Source of the DNA: Chrysophaeum taylorii
Taxonomy: Eukaryota; Sar; Pelagophyceae; Pelagomonadales; Pelagomonadaceae
Assembly: GCA_029834535.1 (NCBI GenBank)
Contig: JAQMWT010000616.1
Span: forward strand, 1-50,460
Reading direction: 5' to 3'
DNA: 50,460 nt
Made by a program: the position numbers and the translations under genes. Within the stretch, counting starts at the first letter, position 1. The number at the start of each line of letters is the position of its first letter. Under the pieces are notes generated by a model. That model saw only the letters and a program-made list of their open reading frames with translations, ran no database searches and was not told where the DNA came from. This document shows, piece after piece, positions 1-9,125 of the stretch.

Positions 1-1715
1 GCAACTGCTGACGAAGAAGGCACCGCGAAAGAGCGACCAGCGTATTTCAATACGTACGACGTTCCGTGGGCGGACGCGCCTCACGACGAACATGGTCAAC
101 CTTCACCGGTGATGCCTACTCATTTAGCGGATCAGGTGAGCATGCAGGTCATCCCTCCGACCGTCGCGCAGGTCGAAGATGTGATGAGTGAATTGAGTAT
201 TACAGAGCATCCTGCCTTAGACGATGACGAGAAGCTGATGATGAAGCAATGAAGCATTTAATCTCGTATTCGTGGGCATTTTTCGATGATGTGATGAGAC
301 CTGTTGATTCACCTGAAGTGACGCTCCGCTTCAAAGAAGAGAACCCGACTCCCGTCAAACTCTCGCCATATCGGTTATCGAAAGAAAAGATTGAATGTTT
401 GCGGATGCAGATTGAAGCATGGACCCGAGACGGAGTTATTCGTCCCGCGAATTCTCCATGGGGTTTCCCTATTTTGATGTTGCCTAAGAAAGGTGCTGAG
501 CCTGGCACTTCCAATGCTTACAGAGCAGCTGTCGACCTACGGCGCCTCAATGCATTGCTCAAGGATGATAGCTGGCCGAGTGTGAGCATGGCTGACGCGT
601 TGATGTTTCTCATTGACAAGTTTTGTCGTTCCAGTTTGGATATTCGTTGGGGCTATCACAATTTACGATTGTCGCTGGATGCACAAGATGTGGTCACCTT
701 CACTAGTCCTCTGGGAGCGTACAGCTACATGCGTCTACCTTTGGGAGTCAAACCAGCCGGAAGTTTGTTTTGCAAGCAGTTGAACACTGACTTGTCGCAA
801 TGGCTATATCGTGATCTCGTGGCATATATCGACGATATTCTCGCCGGTCACGCAGATACAGAGAATCACTTGCAGTGCCTTGTGCAAGTTATTCCCCATC
901 TCGCCTTGAGGGGTACAGCGCCAAGATCAAGAAGATTCATTTTATGCAAGAAGTCATTGAGTTTTTGGGTCATTTATCTACCCCGAACGGACTTCTTCCA
1001 TCACCAAGATCTTTAGAAGCCATCAGACACATGCCAATTCCTGGCACTTTGTCGGATGCTGACCCTAAGAAGCAAGTGCGATCTTTCCTTGGAATGGGGA
1101 GTTTTTGCCGGCGTTATGTAAGGAATTTTGCGAAAGTTGCAGAGCCATTAAGACAACTGACGTTGCCGGACGTGAAATTCAAGTGGACGAAAGAGTGTCA
1201 GGAAGCTTGGGATGCCATCATCGAGGCTATTGTCACTTCGAAGGGCGTCTACCATCCTGATTACTCGTTGCCTTTTTACATTCGAACTGATGCTTCCGCG
1301 CATGGTTTGGGTGCTTACCTATTTCAACGTTGACGACGATGGAAGAGAAATAATCGAAGAGAGAGTTATCGAGTACTGGAGCCGAACCGTGCATAAGTCG
1401 ATGAGGAAGTACGATCCTCGGCGCTTGGAACTCCTCGCAGTACTCTCTGCTCTCGAAAATTTCCGATTTTATATCGAAGGTCATCAGACGAAGTTAGAGA
1501 CGGATCATCGTAATTTAACGTTTCTGCGGGATTCGAATCATACGTCTGGACAGTTAGCACGATGGGCTATGCGGCTTGCTGCGTTCGACCGGGAGCTCGG
1601 ATACAAGCCTGGAAGCTCCCCTGGCATGCGTATTCCGGATTGTCTGTCGCGCAACCCTATCGACAAATTGATCGAGAAAGATGAAGACGGGGAACCGATC
1701 AATGAAGCTTTTTGA
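1..1715 (+). pseudogene. pol: Ty3/gypsy reverse transcriptase-RNase H, frame-broken
   Basis: Reverse transcriptase and RNase H copy the element RNA into DNA inside the virus-like particle. The reading frame runs in frame 1 to about 250, frame 3 to about 905, frame 2 to 1333 and frame 3 to 1715. RT landmarks include the fingers segment with NSPWGFPILMLPKK, the palm segment RLPLGVKPAG, and the catalytic AYIDDI motif near 825-842. The connection and RNase H part carries FLGHLSTP, the acidic RTDASAHGLGAYL segment near 1284-1325, ELLAVLSALENFRFYIEGH, and ETDHRNLTFL. The three frame changes between conserved blocks each fit a single-base indel rather than a regulated shift, so no intact polyprotein can be made. 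The parallel region of the second element (14777-16442) confirms which frame is meant on both sides of each break. Confidence 0.93.
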
Positions 1716-3616
1716 TTTTCCAAGAAATCCCCACCGATGTCCCTGGCACAGCTTGCTTCACCTTCTCTTCGGTGACGATGCCTATGCTGACGGACAGCGG
1801 ACCCACCGCAGCTATGGTAGCAGTTAGTACGCGACAGAACGTACAACCGCCTCAATTCTCGTACGAATCTGAGCCAGTTGACTCCGTCGAACGTCTCCCT
1901 TTTGCGGATCAAGCGGAGGATGAGATCACTCTCGATGAGATAGCGAAAGAACAAGCTGAGGATGAAACATGCAAGCGCATCAGACGAAAGCTCGACTCTG
2001 AACAGAAAGATCAAGACGAGCAGTCATCCGTACCATATGAGATTGATGACAACGTGTTGTATAAGGTCGATGATTCAGCTTCTCAACGTCTTATTGTGGT
2101 CCCTCAGTCTATGCAGAAGCGTGTGGTCGCCATGCATCACCGAGGCTTGTTCGGAGGCCATGTAGGACGAGATTCCACAGCGAATCAAATCTTAGAACGG
2201 TATTGGTGGCCAAACGTCTCATCATCCGTTAATGAGTTCGTCAATGCCTGCATTATTTGCCAGAAGATTCGATCCACCATGCCTAGGCGCCATGGCTTGC
2301 TCTGTCAACCGAATCGCGTCGGAGACTGCTATGTCCTAGGTATGGATTTGATTGGACCTCTGCGAGGCGCTGACCTGTACACGTACATACTCGCAATGTA
2401 CGATGCAGCATCACATTTCTCGAAATTAGCTCTGATCAACACGAAGCATGATTATTCGATTTTGAACGCGTTTGTGGACAAGATTTTACTTGAGGGATGT
2501 CTCCCACAGTGCATAGTAACGGATAATGGAAATGAGTTCGCGAACAGGTTATTTCGCACGTTTGTTCGTCAATTCAACGTACGTTATCGTACTACCCTTC
2601 CGTATCACCCTCAGAGTAATCATACTGAGCGTGTCAATCGATTCATCGAAGCCTTCTTGCGAGCTGCGATCGATGAACAGCGTCAGCCAGATTGGTCGAA
2701 TTTCCTCCCATGTGTGTCATTCATGTACAATAGGATGTACATTCCGGGAACGAAGATTTCACCTTTCATGATGCGTACTGGCAAGCAACCCCTGTTACCA
2801 CCCGATTGCAATCTTTTGAGTGAACAGCGTGATCTACCGCAATCACGTCATCAGATTTTGGTGGATTTTAAGAACAAGTTTGAATTTTATAGTCGACTCG
2901 TTACACGAGCTCACCAGAAAGCACAGGAGAGTCAAAAACTCAACTATGATGCCCACCAAATTGACATCCAGTTTTCCCCAGGTGATTATGTTCTGCGTTT
3001 CGTGCCTAAGACACGCCACAAGCTACGGCCCATTTGGCGCGGACCTTACATGGTTACTAGAAAGATCTCTCCCGTCGTTTATGAAATTCAAGACGTCAAC
3101 GACGATGATGCTGAATCGGTTGTAGTATCTGTACAACAGATTGTGCCTTTGAAAGTGCCAACCATCGACACTTCTTCAGCCCCTCTGCATTTACCCTCGG
3201 ACCGCGACCGGTTCAAACATGGTAAGTTCGTGATTTTCAGGGTGAAAGGACGATCCAACGCTTGGAAGAAGCGTATCTATGTTGCCGAAGTCTACGAAGA
3301 ATATGACCACGAAAATGATACAGTTGCGCTTCACTACTATGCCGATTTGGGACCACGCGATGATCCTCGCGTCTTTGATCCTACTAAGCCTCTGGCTGAG
3401 CGACGCTTAAGACCAGAATACAAAGATCCAGACGGAGGTAGCTTCACACGCCTACGACCAAACATGGAGGGCTGTGAACCCTGTGTGACTGATTTTCGCC
3501 CGGATGAAATCGATGTCCTCGTCACTAACTTCTGTCTCCACAGCAACAAACTTCTTGCTGGTGTAGCTGAACGTGCTTATCGTACCATTCGTGAGCGTGA
3601 CCTTCGTCACCCTTGA
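1712..3616 (+). CDS. pol: Ty3/gypsy integrase with a long C-terminal extension
   Basis: This segment encodes integrase, which inserts the element cDNA into chromosomes. It is open for 634 codons in frame 2 but has no ATG of its own at the left edge, so it would be made as the end of the polyprotein. It contains, in order: a His-His-Cys-Cys zinc finger (HHRGLFGGH, ending ACIICQK, about 2135-2275); the catalytic core with GMDLIGPL, VTDNGNEF and a Glu in HTERVNRF, about 35 residues after the second Asp; and a GPY/F-type module around WRGPYMV (about 3030-3060). A further ~170 residues follow (FKHGKFVIFR, IYVAEVYEEYDHENDTVALHYY, RPEYKDPDG). This last part is conserved in the second element and looks like a small beta-barrel or BAH/chromo-like fold, which is inference. 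Confidence 0.9.
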   Translation: MIFQEIPTDVPGTACFTFSSVTMPMLTDSGPTAAMVAVSTRQNVQPPQFSYESEPVDSVERLPFADQAEDEITLDEIAKEQAEDETCKRIRRKLDSEQKDQDEQSSVPYEIDDNVLYKVDDSASQRLIVVPQSMQKRVVAMHHRGLFGGHVGRDSTANQILERYWWPNVSSSVNEFVNACIICQKIRSTMPRRHGLLCQPNRVGDCYVLGMDLIGPLRGADLYTYILAMYDAASHFSKLALINTKHDYSILNAFVDKILLEGCLPQCIVTDNGNEFANRLFRTFVRQFNVRYRTTLPYHPQSNHTERVNRFIEAFLRAAIDEQRQPDWSNFLPCVSFMYNRMYIPGTKISPFMMRTGKQPLLPPDCNLLSEQRDLPQSRHQILVDFKNKFEFYSRLVTRAHQKAQESQKLNYDAHQIDIQFSPGDYVLRFVPKTRHKLRPIWRGPYMVTRKISPVVYEIQDVNDDDAESVVVSVQQIVPLKVPTIDTSSAPLHLPSDRDRFKHGKFVIFRVKGRSNAWKKRIYVAEVYEEYDHENDTVALHYYADLGPRDDPRVFDPTKPLAERRLRPEYKDPDGGSFTRLRPNMEGCEPCVTDFRPDEIDVLVTNFCLHSNKLLAGVAERAYRTIRERDLRHP

Positions 3617-3637
3617 AGTCGAGGACGACTTCATCTC

Positions 3638-3651
3638 AAGTAGGGGGCTCC
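3638..3651 (+). other. polypurine tract of element 1
   Basis: A purine-rich stretch (AAGTAGGGGG followed by CTCC) sits directly before the TGTGG start of the 3' LTR. This is where plus-strand DNA synthesis is primed in LTR retrotransposons. The second element has a matching CACTAGGGGAGTCC in the same position before 18290, which supports both the tract and the LTR boundary. Confidence 0.6.
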
Positions 3652-3981
3652 TGTGGTAGTAACGCCCATTTCCCCCACTTGCCTGCCTGCCACCTGACTT
3701 ACCCTGGTTGTTGCCCTGGTATTGACCTTGCATTTATGGGGGGGGGGTGTCATCTCGACACCTTCACCTGCGCTTCCACTGGACCCAATGTACCAGGCAT
3801 TTGTATTGCTTTCTTGCTGTCTTCTTGATATTACCCTCATTTGATTGTCCGATTTCGTGATGGCGTGAGGTATTACGCTGAGATCGGGCGTGTGGTGGTT
3901 TCACCCGCGGTTCGGGTGGGGAGGGGTTGTTGAGGCCCCTGGTCCGGCCAGGAGGGGCGGGTATCTGAGGAAACCGCTACA
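3652..3981 (+). repeat. 3' LTR of element 1 (330 bp)
   Basis: The LTR starts TGTGGTAGTAACGCCC directly after the polypurine tract and ends AACCGCTACA. Its limits are fixed by comparison with the nearly identical solo copy at 24474-24804, which starts TGTGGCAGTAACGCCC and ends AACCACTACA. It contains an inverted GGCCCCTGG/CCAGGAGGGGC segment near 3935-3957 that could form a hairpin in RNA, and a G-run near 3738. The first bases agree with the LTR of element 3 (TGTGGCAGCAACTCC), as expected for related families. The 5' LTR and the left target-site copy are outside the window. Confidence 0.87.
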
Positions 3982-4221
3982 GCGGCCCAAACTCGCCGCA
4001 TCTACCGTGAGTGGGGGATCGCCAACGCATTAGGCCGGGCTCGCTGTGCCCTCACCGCCCTCACCCATGTCGCCGCCTCGGGGAACCCCACCCAGGCCGC
4101 CCGATCCCAGCAGGACGTCACCCTTCGTCGCACATACGTCCGGCGGCAGCATGCGTACGACCTACGGGCGGGGCCCGTCCTCTCTTCGCCTGCCCCACGA
4201 CTCGGCGATGACCCCGACTAG
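3982..4221 (+). pseudogene. short open frame of unknown origin beside the LTR
   Basis: Frame 1 is open from the end of the LTR to a TAG at 4219-4221 with a protein-like composition (for example IYREWGIANALGRARC and RRTYVRRQHAYDLRAGP). It has no ATG and begins at the retrotransposon junction, so it is a fragment cut by the insertion. Its last codons (PRLGDDPD) lie in the repeat that recurs in reverse at about 23240-23300. I do not recognise the family. It may be a remnant of a transposon protein or a chance open frame. Confidence 0.3.
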
Positions 4222-4440
4222 GTCCCGCGTACTTTTCTCCGCCCGTCAGGCATATCCCTCCTACCCCACAAACCCACCCACATCCTTCATGCCCCCCCAC
4301 ACACACCCCCCTCTTAGCAGTCGACATTTAAAGACAATTCTCCGCCCGTCAGGCACATCCCTCCTATCCCACAAACACACCCACATCCCCCATGCCCCCC
4401 ACACACACACCCCTCTTAGCAGTCGACCTTTAAAGACAAA
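4186..4440 (-). repeat. repeat family C (GTCGACTGCTAAGAGG), two tandem units
   Basis: Two ~100-bp units follow one another. Read on the minus strand, each runs from TTTAAAGGTCGACTGCTAAG (or its variant) through a G/T-rich stretch to GATGTGCCTGACGGGCGGAG. The same family, in the opposite orientation, is at 19085-19210 and 23036-23300, and a more diverged relative is near 28805-28905. At 23.2 kb it also shares the CGACTCGGCGATGACC tail. It is non-coding. On its minus-strand 5' side it runs into the Helitron-type 5' terminus at 4441-4495, so it may be the body of a second Helitron-like family. Confidence 0.65.
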
Positions 4441-4495
4441 CAGACAGAACAAAAAACAGACAGACAGACAAACATCTGTCGATTAGTAGTAAAGA
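4441..4495 (-). repeat. Helitron-type 5' terminus (minus orientation)
   Basis: The stretch of CAGA/CAAA repeats ending ACATCTGTCGATTAGTAGTA is the reverse complement of the TACTACTAATCGACAGATGT end seen at the start of the ~1.05-kb units at 32.8, 33.9 and 34.9 kb. Here it is joined to repeat family C instead of the helicase-bearing body. Directly to its right (from 4499) the opposite terminus CAAGTGCAGGCC begins, so two elements abut head to tail. Confidence 0.6.
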
Positions 4496-4498
4496 AAG

Positions 4499-4771
4499 AC
4501 AAGTGCAGGCCAGTAAGTTCACCTGGTCCCAGTTAGTTCAACTGGTCAGTAAGTATGGCCGGGGGGGCGCAGACGGAAGGTTATCGACGAGTTGGTTGTC
4601 AGCCACATCGCGGTCTCCTCGTCGCATGGCGACAAGCTTGGTGGTCACTCTCCGCCGACCGACCTTTCGGCGCTCCTCGTCTACAGGCACGTGATTCCGG
4701 ACTGGCTCCTGTCGGTCCGGCCTGGCTCCGATGCTCGGGAGAGGTCTGAAGTTAGTTAGTAAGTTTAGTTA
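4499..4771 (-). repeat. Helitron-type 3' end fragment plus unassigned sequence
   Basis: The first ~60 bases (ACAAGTGCAGGCCAGTAAG, CACCTGGTCCCAG) are the reverse complement of the 3' end of the ~1.05-kb units. The remainder, about 4556-4750, has no repeat partner that I can see and no convincing coding frame. It ends in an AGTTAGTTAGTAAGTTTAGTTA stretch, split here by the 5' LTR of the second retrotransposon at 4772. Confidence 0.45.
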
Positions 4772-5106
4772 TGTGGTGGCCACTCCCGCCTCCTAAGGCT
4801 TACCCCTCTTCTAGCCCCCCCCCTTATCAGGGGCACCCTACTCCGTCATGATGATGCCAATTTTCTTTATGACATCATCTTCCTTTCCGTGACATGTGTC
4901 ACCCTGATTTCTGTTTTTCGATAATATCTTAATCATAAAGCAACAGCCGATCCTCAAGTTGTGAGGACCAGGCACGGAAGTTGTTTGTGGTTGTGTGGCG
5001 AGAGAACGGCCATCCTCGTCCAGTGACTCCACCAAGGGCACGGACGCGAGCGGCGAGCCAGGATTCGAAGGCACGCCAGGTAGCCCTAAATTAGCCTTAC
5101 GCCACA
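4772..5106 (+). repeat. 5' LTR of element 2
   Basis: It starts TGTGGTGGCCACTCCC and ends TTACGCCACA, about 335 bp. The start matches the TGTGG starts at 3652 and 18290. Shared blocks with the 3' LTR at 18290 (AGGCTTACCCC, AATCATAAAGCAAC, CCTCAAGTTG, the final GCCACA) set its extent. Outside these blocks the two LTRs differ strongly. This argues that they do not come from one insertion event. Confidence 0.75.
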
Positions 5107-5568
5107 GGTGGTGGAGGAATACGAGATTCGAGCGACCATATCGGTCGCAGCGGACGAGTGCATCTTGCATTCTCTACACGGTCCGGACAAGCCGTGCGCG
5201 CCCTGATCAAGCGCGCCGACAAAGAGTTCCAGGAGGACCACTGCCGCGGGAAAGTTCCCCGGCCGGATACGTTAGTCGTCGGAGGTGACGACGCGCGATT
5301 CGGTTCTAGCCGACGCGCAACCCGGGTACCGCTGCCGCAGGCGAGCGGAGTGAGATCGCAACTCACTGAGGCATTGATTGCCGGGCAGAGACGAATTCTG
5401 CCGCCCACCGGACTGATAGATCGGTCGGTGGAAGACGCACGCGACGACGATATTACGCGTGTCGTGGACGAGTAGAAGTCCCAGCGTCGAAGGAGCACGA
5501 GAACGACGACGACTCAACCATTTTGGATCCGCTCTGATCTCGGCCGATTAGAACGAGCCAGAGCCGAT
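5107..5568 (+). other. retrotransposon leader with candidate primer binding site at 5109
   Basis: Two bases after the LTR the sequence TGGTGGAGGAATACGAG begins with TGG, the complement of a tRNA CCA end. GATTCGA, the complement of a T-loop-like TCGAATC, follows at tRNA-like spacing (one base off the canonical count), so this may be the primer binding site. The downstream leader is open in frame 1 from about 5158 to a TAG at 5473 without an ATG, and again from 5476 into gag. It may encode an N-terminal gag extension broken by the TAG, or may be untranslated. Confidence 0.45.
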
Positions 5569-7110
5569 ATGGAAGACGATGATGCTGCCGACGAGCAGAT
5601 GCGATATGACGAACCGCCAAGCCGTCAGGATGAGATGAGCGAGGGGAACGATGATGATGATAACGATGATGAAGAGCACGACACTGAAGGTGACAACGAG
5701 GAAGAAGAGCTAGACTACAACAACGGCGAACCCGCGGAGAGACCGCCGGGAGGACGACCGACAGCTCCGCCAACGCGTGCACGAACCCCGGATGTAACGG
5801 GAATGAATGAGTTCTACGAGGCTCATTTGCGGGCGTTACGCGAAGAGAACGAACGCGCGCAGGAACGACTTTTAAAACAAATAGAAGAAGAGAACGATCG
5901 AAAGGAGCGGCTACAGCGGAAGGAGGCAGAAGAATTACGAGAGCAAGTGCGGAGGGCCAACGCTCGAGCAGATGACCTCCAAGATCAAGTAAATTCGTTG
6001 ACACGAGAAAGAGACGAGTTGTGTACGCCGAGTCGATCGAGGCGAGCGAGCAGCCCGGGGTCCCGAGCTGAGGAAGAGCCGCCAACTACACGATCACGCG
6101 CGAAAGCTAGGAAGCCGCGCTATGAAGACGACGATTACGAAGAAAAGGAGGAGACGCATGGCGACGGAAGAATCGACAACCAAGAGTTCTTGATGGCTTT
6201 CACGGATCGGTTCGCCAGCGCGTTAGCCAAACACGATCGCAACAAGGATCGGCGATCGACCTCCGGATTAAAGACCGAAACTTTTAAACTTGTTCTTGAT
6301 GGACGCGATAAGGACCAGTTCGATTTAGAAGCGGGCGCGGTGATGAGTACGTTAGCCGAAGACCATTTTAGCATGGAGAATCTGCGGTACCTGCTGCCCG
6401 CGAGCCTGCGCGACACAGTCGCACCAATTTTTCGAGAACACTTGAAGAAGTACGAAGACCTGTGTAAGGATCTCGATCACCCAGCGTCTTTTTATTTACG
6501 TCGGGATATCGACGACGAGGAGTATGGTTCAGTGGTACGACGATTACGACGACTGAATGAGAAGTACTGCCTCAAGATTTCAAGATATTTCCGGGAGAGT
6601 TGCCCATTGCCGATGACGGCAGAGGAATCGCTACGGAAACTGCAAGGCACGACCCAAGCGACCGTTCCGAAACGATCGGGGGAACGCCACGTACATACGT
6701 ATTGCATCAAATTTCAGAAAGAGGCCATGGCGTACTGCTCTGTGGCCAACCGAGATCTCAACGACGTAGAGATCATCTCTTACTTGATACGTGGACCGGA
6801 GTCCAGCGAATTGAAATCCCGCGTGCGAACCATGCGCAGCGGGCACCCGACGACGTATAAAACGTTTACGTCTACATTGTCATTGATTACACGGCTCGAT
6901 AACGATTTCGAAACCGCCATGGCGGAGAAGAACAGCCGAAATTCAACGAACCCGTCGGGCGGGAAGCCGCAGAAGCCACCGTCTGGACGCGGAGGACGAG
7001 CGCTCGCCTCCGGAACGAAAGATATAACGACGAAATATGAAGCATTGCGTCTCGAAGAGAATACGAAAAAGTGGTTCGAGAGCACATGCAAGGATTGTGG
7101 GTTTTCTTAA
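5569..7110 (+). CDS. gag: Gag-like protein of element 2
   Basis: This 513-residue frame encodes the structural protein that forms the particle around the element RNA. The N-terminus is acidic and disordered (runs of Asp/Glu, residues 1-75). It is followed by a strong predicted coiled coil (residues ~83-150, EAHLRALREENERAQERLLK onward), a basic Ser/Arg patch, and a predominantly helical region (residues ~230-470) with spacing typical of retrotransposon capsid domains. The start is the first ATG, but the frame is open to 5476, so an upstream start is possible. The frame ends at 7110 in CKDCGFS and continues in the -1 frame, overlapping the next ORF by 40 nt. No Cys-His knuckle is evident before the break. 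Function is inferred from position and composition rather than from a diagnostic motif. Confidence 0.72.
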   Translation: MEDDDAADEQMRYDEPPSRQDEMSEGNDDDDNDDEEHDTEGDNEEEELDYNNGEPAERPPGGRPTAPPTRARTPDVTGMNEFYEAHLRALREENERAQERLLKQIEEENDRKERLQRKEAEELREQVRRANARADDLQDQVNSLTRERDELCTPSRSRRASSPGSRAEEEPPTTRSRAKARKPRYEDDDYEEKEETHGDGRIDNQEFLMAFTDRFASALAKHDRNKDRRSTSGLKTETFKLVLDGRDKDQFDLEAGAVMSTLAEDHFSMENLRYLLPASLRDTVAPIFREHLKKYEDLCKDLDHPASFYLRRDIDDEEYGSVVRRLRRLNEKYCLKISRYFRESCPLPMTAEESLRKLQGTTQATVPKRSGERHVHTYCIKFQKEAMAYCSVANRDLNDVEIISYLIRGPESSELKSRVRTMRSGHPTTYKTFTSTLSLITRLDNDFETAMAEKNSRNSTNPSGGKPQKPPSGRGGRALASGTKDITTKYEALRLEENTKKWFESTCKDCGFS

Positions 7111-9125
7111 CGACCCACGAAAAGGATGAACACGGGAGCCGGGTCATTTGCAACCGCGAGCCCGACGACTATTATGTGGCGATGTGTAAGTACATCGAAG
7201 ACGGCAAAACGCCCATCTCTCGGGGACGATGGGAGAGCCGACAAAAGAAAGATAATCATTCGCGTGACGACGGCAGTTCCAATGCCAACCTCGGTTCGAG
7301 CGCCGCTCACGATATTCAGAGCAGACTCAACGATATGGGCACGCAGCTGACCACGGTTATGGATTCCGTGACGCACTTGACAGATGGACACGGCCGATCG
7401 TCTTCGACACGACCGGGCCGTCGAGATAGCCGGAGCCCCCGACGCCGCGACAAGAGCCGTAGCAGCTCGCGCCCGCGCCGACGGAAAGACAGCCGGAGCT
7501 CTAGCAGACATTCACGGCGCCGCCGGCGACGAAGATCTCGCGATCGAAATTCGGACGATGGTCGTTACCGGGAAGACTCGGGACCTTCGTCTGCAACGTT
7601 CGCGTTCACGACCCCTTGCGGTCAACAGTTACCATTAGGAGTGATGGTGTACCCGAACACGGACACCAGCACCGACGACGTAGCCGACGCCCTTGCCGCG
7701 GCCGCATTCGACGATCTTGCTCGCCCGCCGACGGACGAGCCACCCAACGACGTGCTGACCGATCGTCGGTCTTTGGCACAGATTTATGAGGAGATGTCGA
7801 GCGATGAACTCGAAGATTCGAGCGACGACCTCGAAGCTCGACGATACTGGGAAGGCGATTCAGATTCGGAAGATGAAGAAGCTACACCTTGTGAGCCAGT
7901 GTCCGCGATAACATTACTTGACGAGTCGTCCACGGACGACGCCCCGTTTGTTCTTGGCGAGGAAGCCCTCGACGCCATCGGCTTATCTTTAAACCCTCCA
8001 GGGACGACCTTTGGCGACCGAACTGGCTGTGAGCCAGACAAGGATTTCTGCAGTGATAGCTCGTGTGATCATTCGCCGGACGAGACGAGGACCATCGCGA
8101 GTGATGCAGACGACGATCTTACGATAGAGTTGACGTCGGGGACGACGCCATCTTTTCCTGCAGACCCCCCCCCCGAAACGGTTTCGGTTACGACGGATCG
8201 AGCCACGGACACGCCGCCGGAAGAAAAGGATAGATTTAAGAAGAAGATTCGCAGCGTTCTCGAAGGGGACGAAGACGAGCCAACGTGGAACCTGCAGGAT
8301 TGGTGGACGAGAACTCGGAGCTTCTTGCTAAAAAAGCCACCAGAACAACCGCTCAGCTACGGACTCGAAGCCGCAGCCGACACGGAACCGATCGCCGATG
8401 ATGGTGATGATCAACCAACGACGAATGAATCTACGGATGCATTCTGGAAAGACGAAATGAATGAGTTATGGGGGAGGTCCTTTGCTTCAGAGAATAACGA
8501 AGATCGGGATCCCCTACCAGCACTGATTCCCTCCGAGATTGTCTTGGAGGAAGAGCGAAAGCCGCCAGATAAAGAGACTGCCGCGAACGCTGCGTCGATG
8601 GCGCCGACATTAGACGATACGAAAGCTCAAGCCGCGGTATCGATGCCCAACCCCGGGGATGAGCGAGTCAGAGCCCAATGTGCTCATACTGCGTTGACGC
8701 CGCGAGACGGCAAGACGATCGAAGATGATTTGGTTACCCTGAGTTGTTTGGATACGGGTACTCTTACGTTTATGGCCTGTCACATCTACAGGAATCGTGA
8801 CCGACCGAAATTCTCGACGACCATGGGTGTCGATGGAATGGCAGATGTCTCTTATATTTGCCGAGAAATGGTCAGAAAGTTGGCCAAAGATAAGTTGATT
8901 TTCGATGAAGGCGAACTTCCGATTAAGCGCAAGCTGTACGGATCGGGGTTGAATACGATGACGATCTTTCGTTGGATCGCGATCCGGGTCGCTCTCGCCG
9001 ACAACATCGCCGCCCCCATTGTCGCTATTGTGGCCGATACGAACTATCTGTTCCTGTTGGGAGGGCGCGATATACGAGTTTTAGGAGCCGTCGTGGATTA
9101 CCCCCACGATCGGATCTGTTTTTAT
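7071..9125 (+). CDS. Gag C-terminal region and aspartic protease of element 2
   Basis: This continues gag in the -1 frame. Residues 1-110 follow on from gag. An Arg/Ser-rich tract (about 7390-7560, SRSPRRRDKSRSSSRPRRRK) could bind RNA. A long acidic low-complexity region (7650-8680) follows. The retropepsin domain (about 8700-9115) includes the catalytic LDTG triad motif (CLDTGTLTFM), the flap-side GVDGMADVSYICREMV, and the C-terminal FLLGGRDIRVLGAVVDYP, which matches the usual ILGxDFL..GAVxD block. The protease cuts the polyprotein. The frame is cut after RICFYQ by the hAT terminus at 9126; the open frame read through to 9302 is hAT sequence. RT and integrase of this element are absent. Confidence 0.8.

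Larger units (their letters stand above)
1..3981 (+). mobile_element. Ty3/gypsy LTR retrotransposon, 3' part (element 1)
   Basis: The window opens inside the polyprotein of a Ty3/gypsy element. The order reverse transcriptase, RNase H, integrase, polypurine tract, 3' LTR is the Ty3/gypsy order; Ty1/copia elements place integrase before RT. Gag, protease and the 5' LTR lie off the left edge. Coding capacity is broken by frame changes near 250, 905, 1333 and 1712, while the integrase part is still open over 1.9 kb. This suggests a fairly recent, inactive copy. A solo LTR of the same family lies at 24474-24804, so the family has been active at other sites in this window. It is related to, but clearly distinct from, the right half of the element at 11984-18604. 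Confidence 0.93.
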
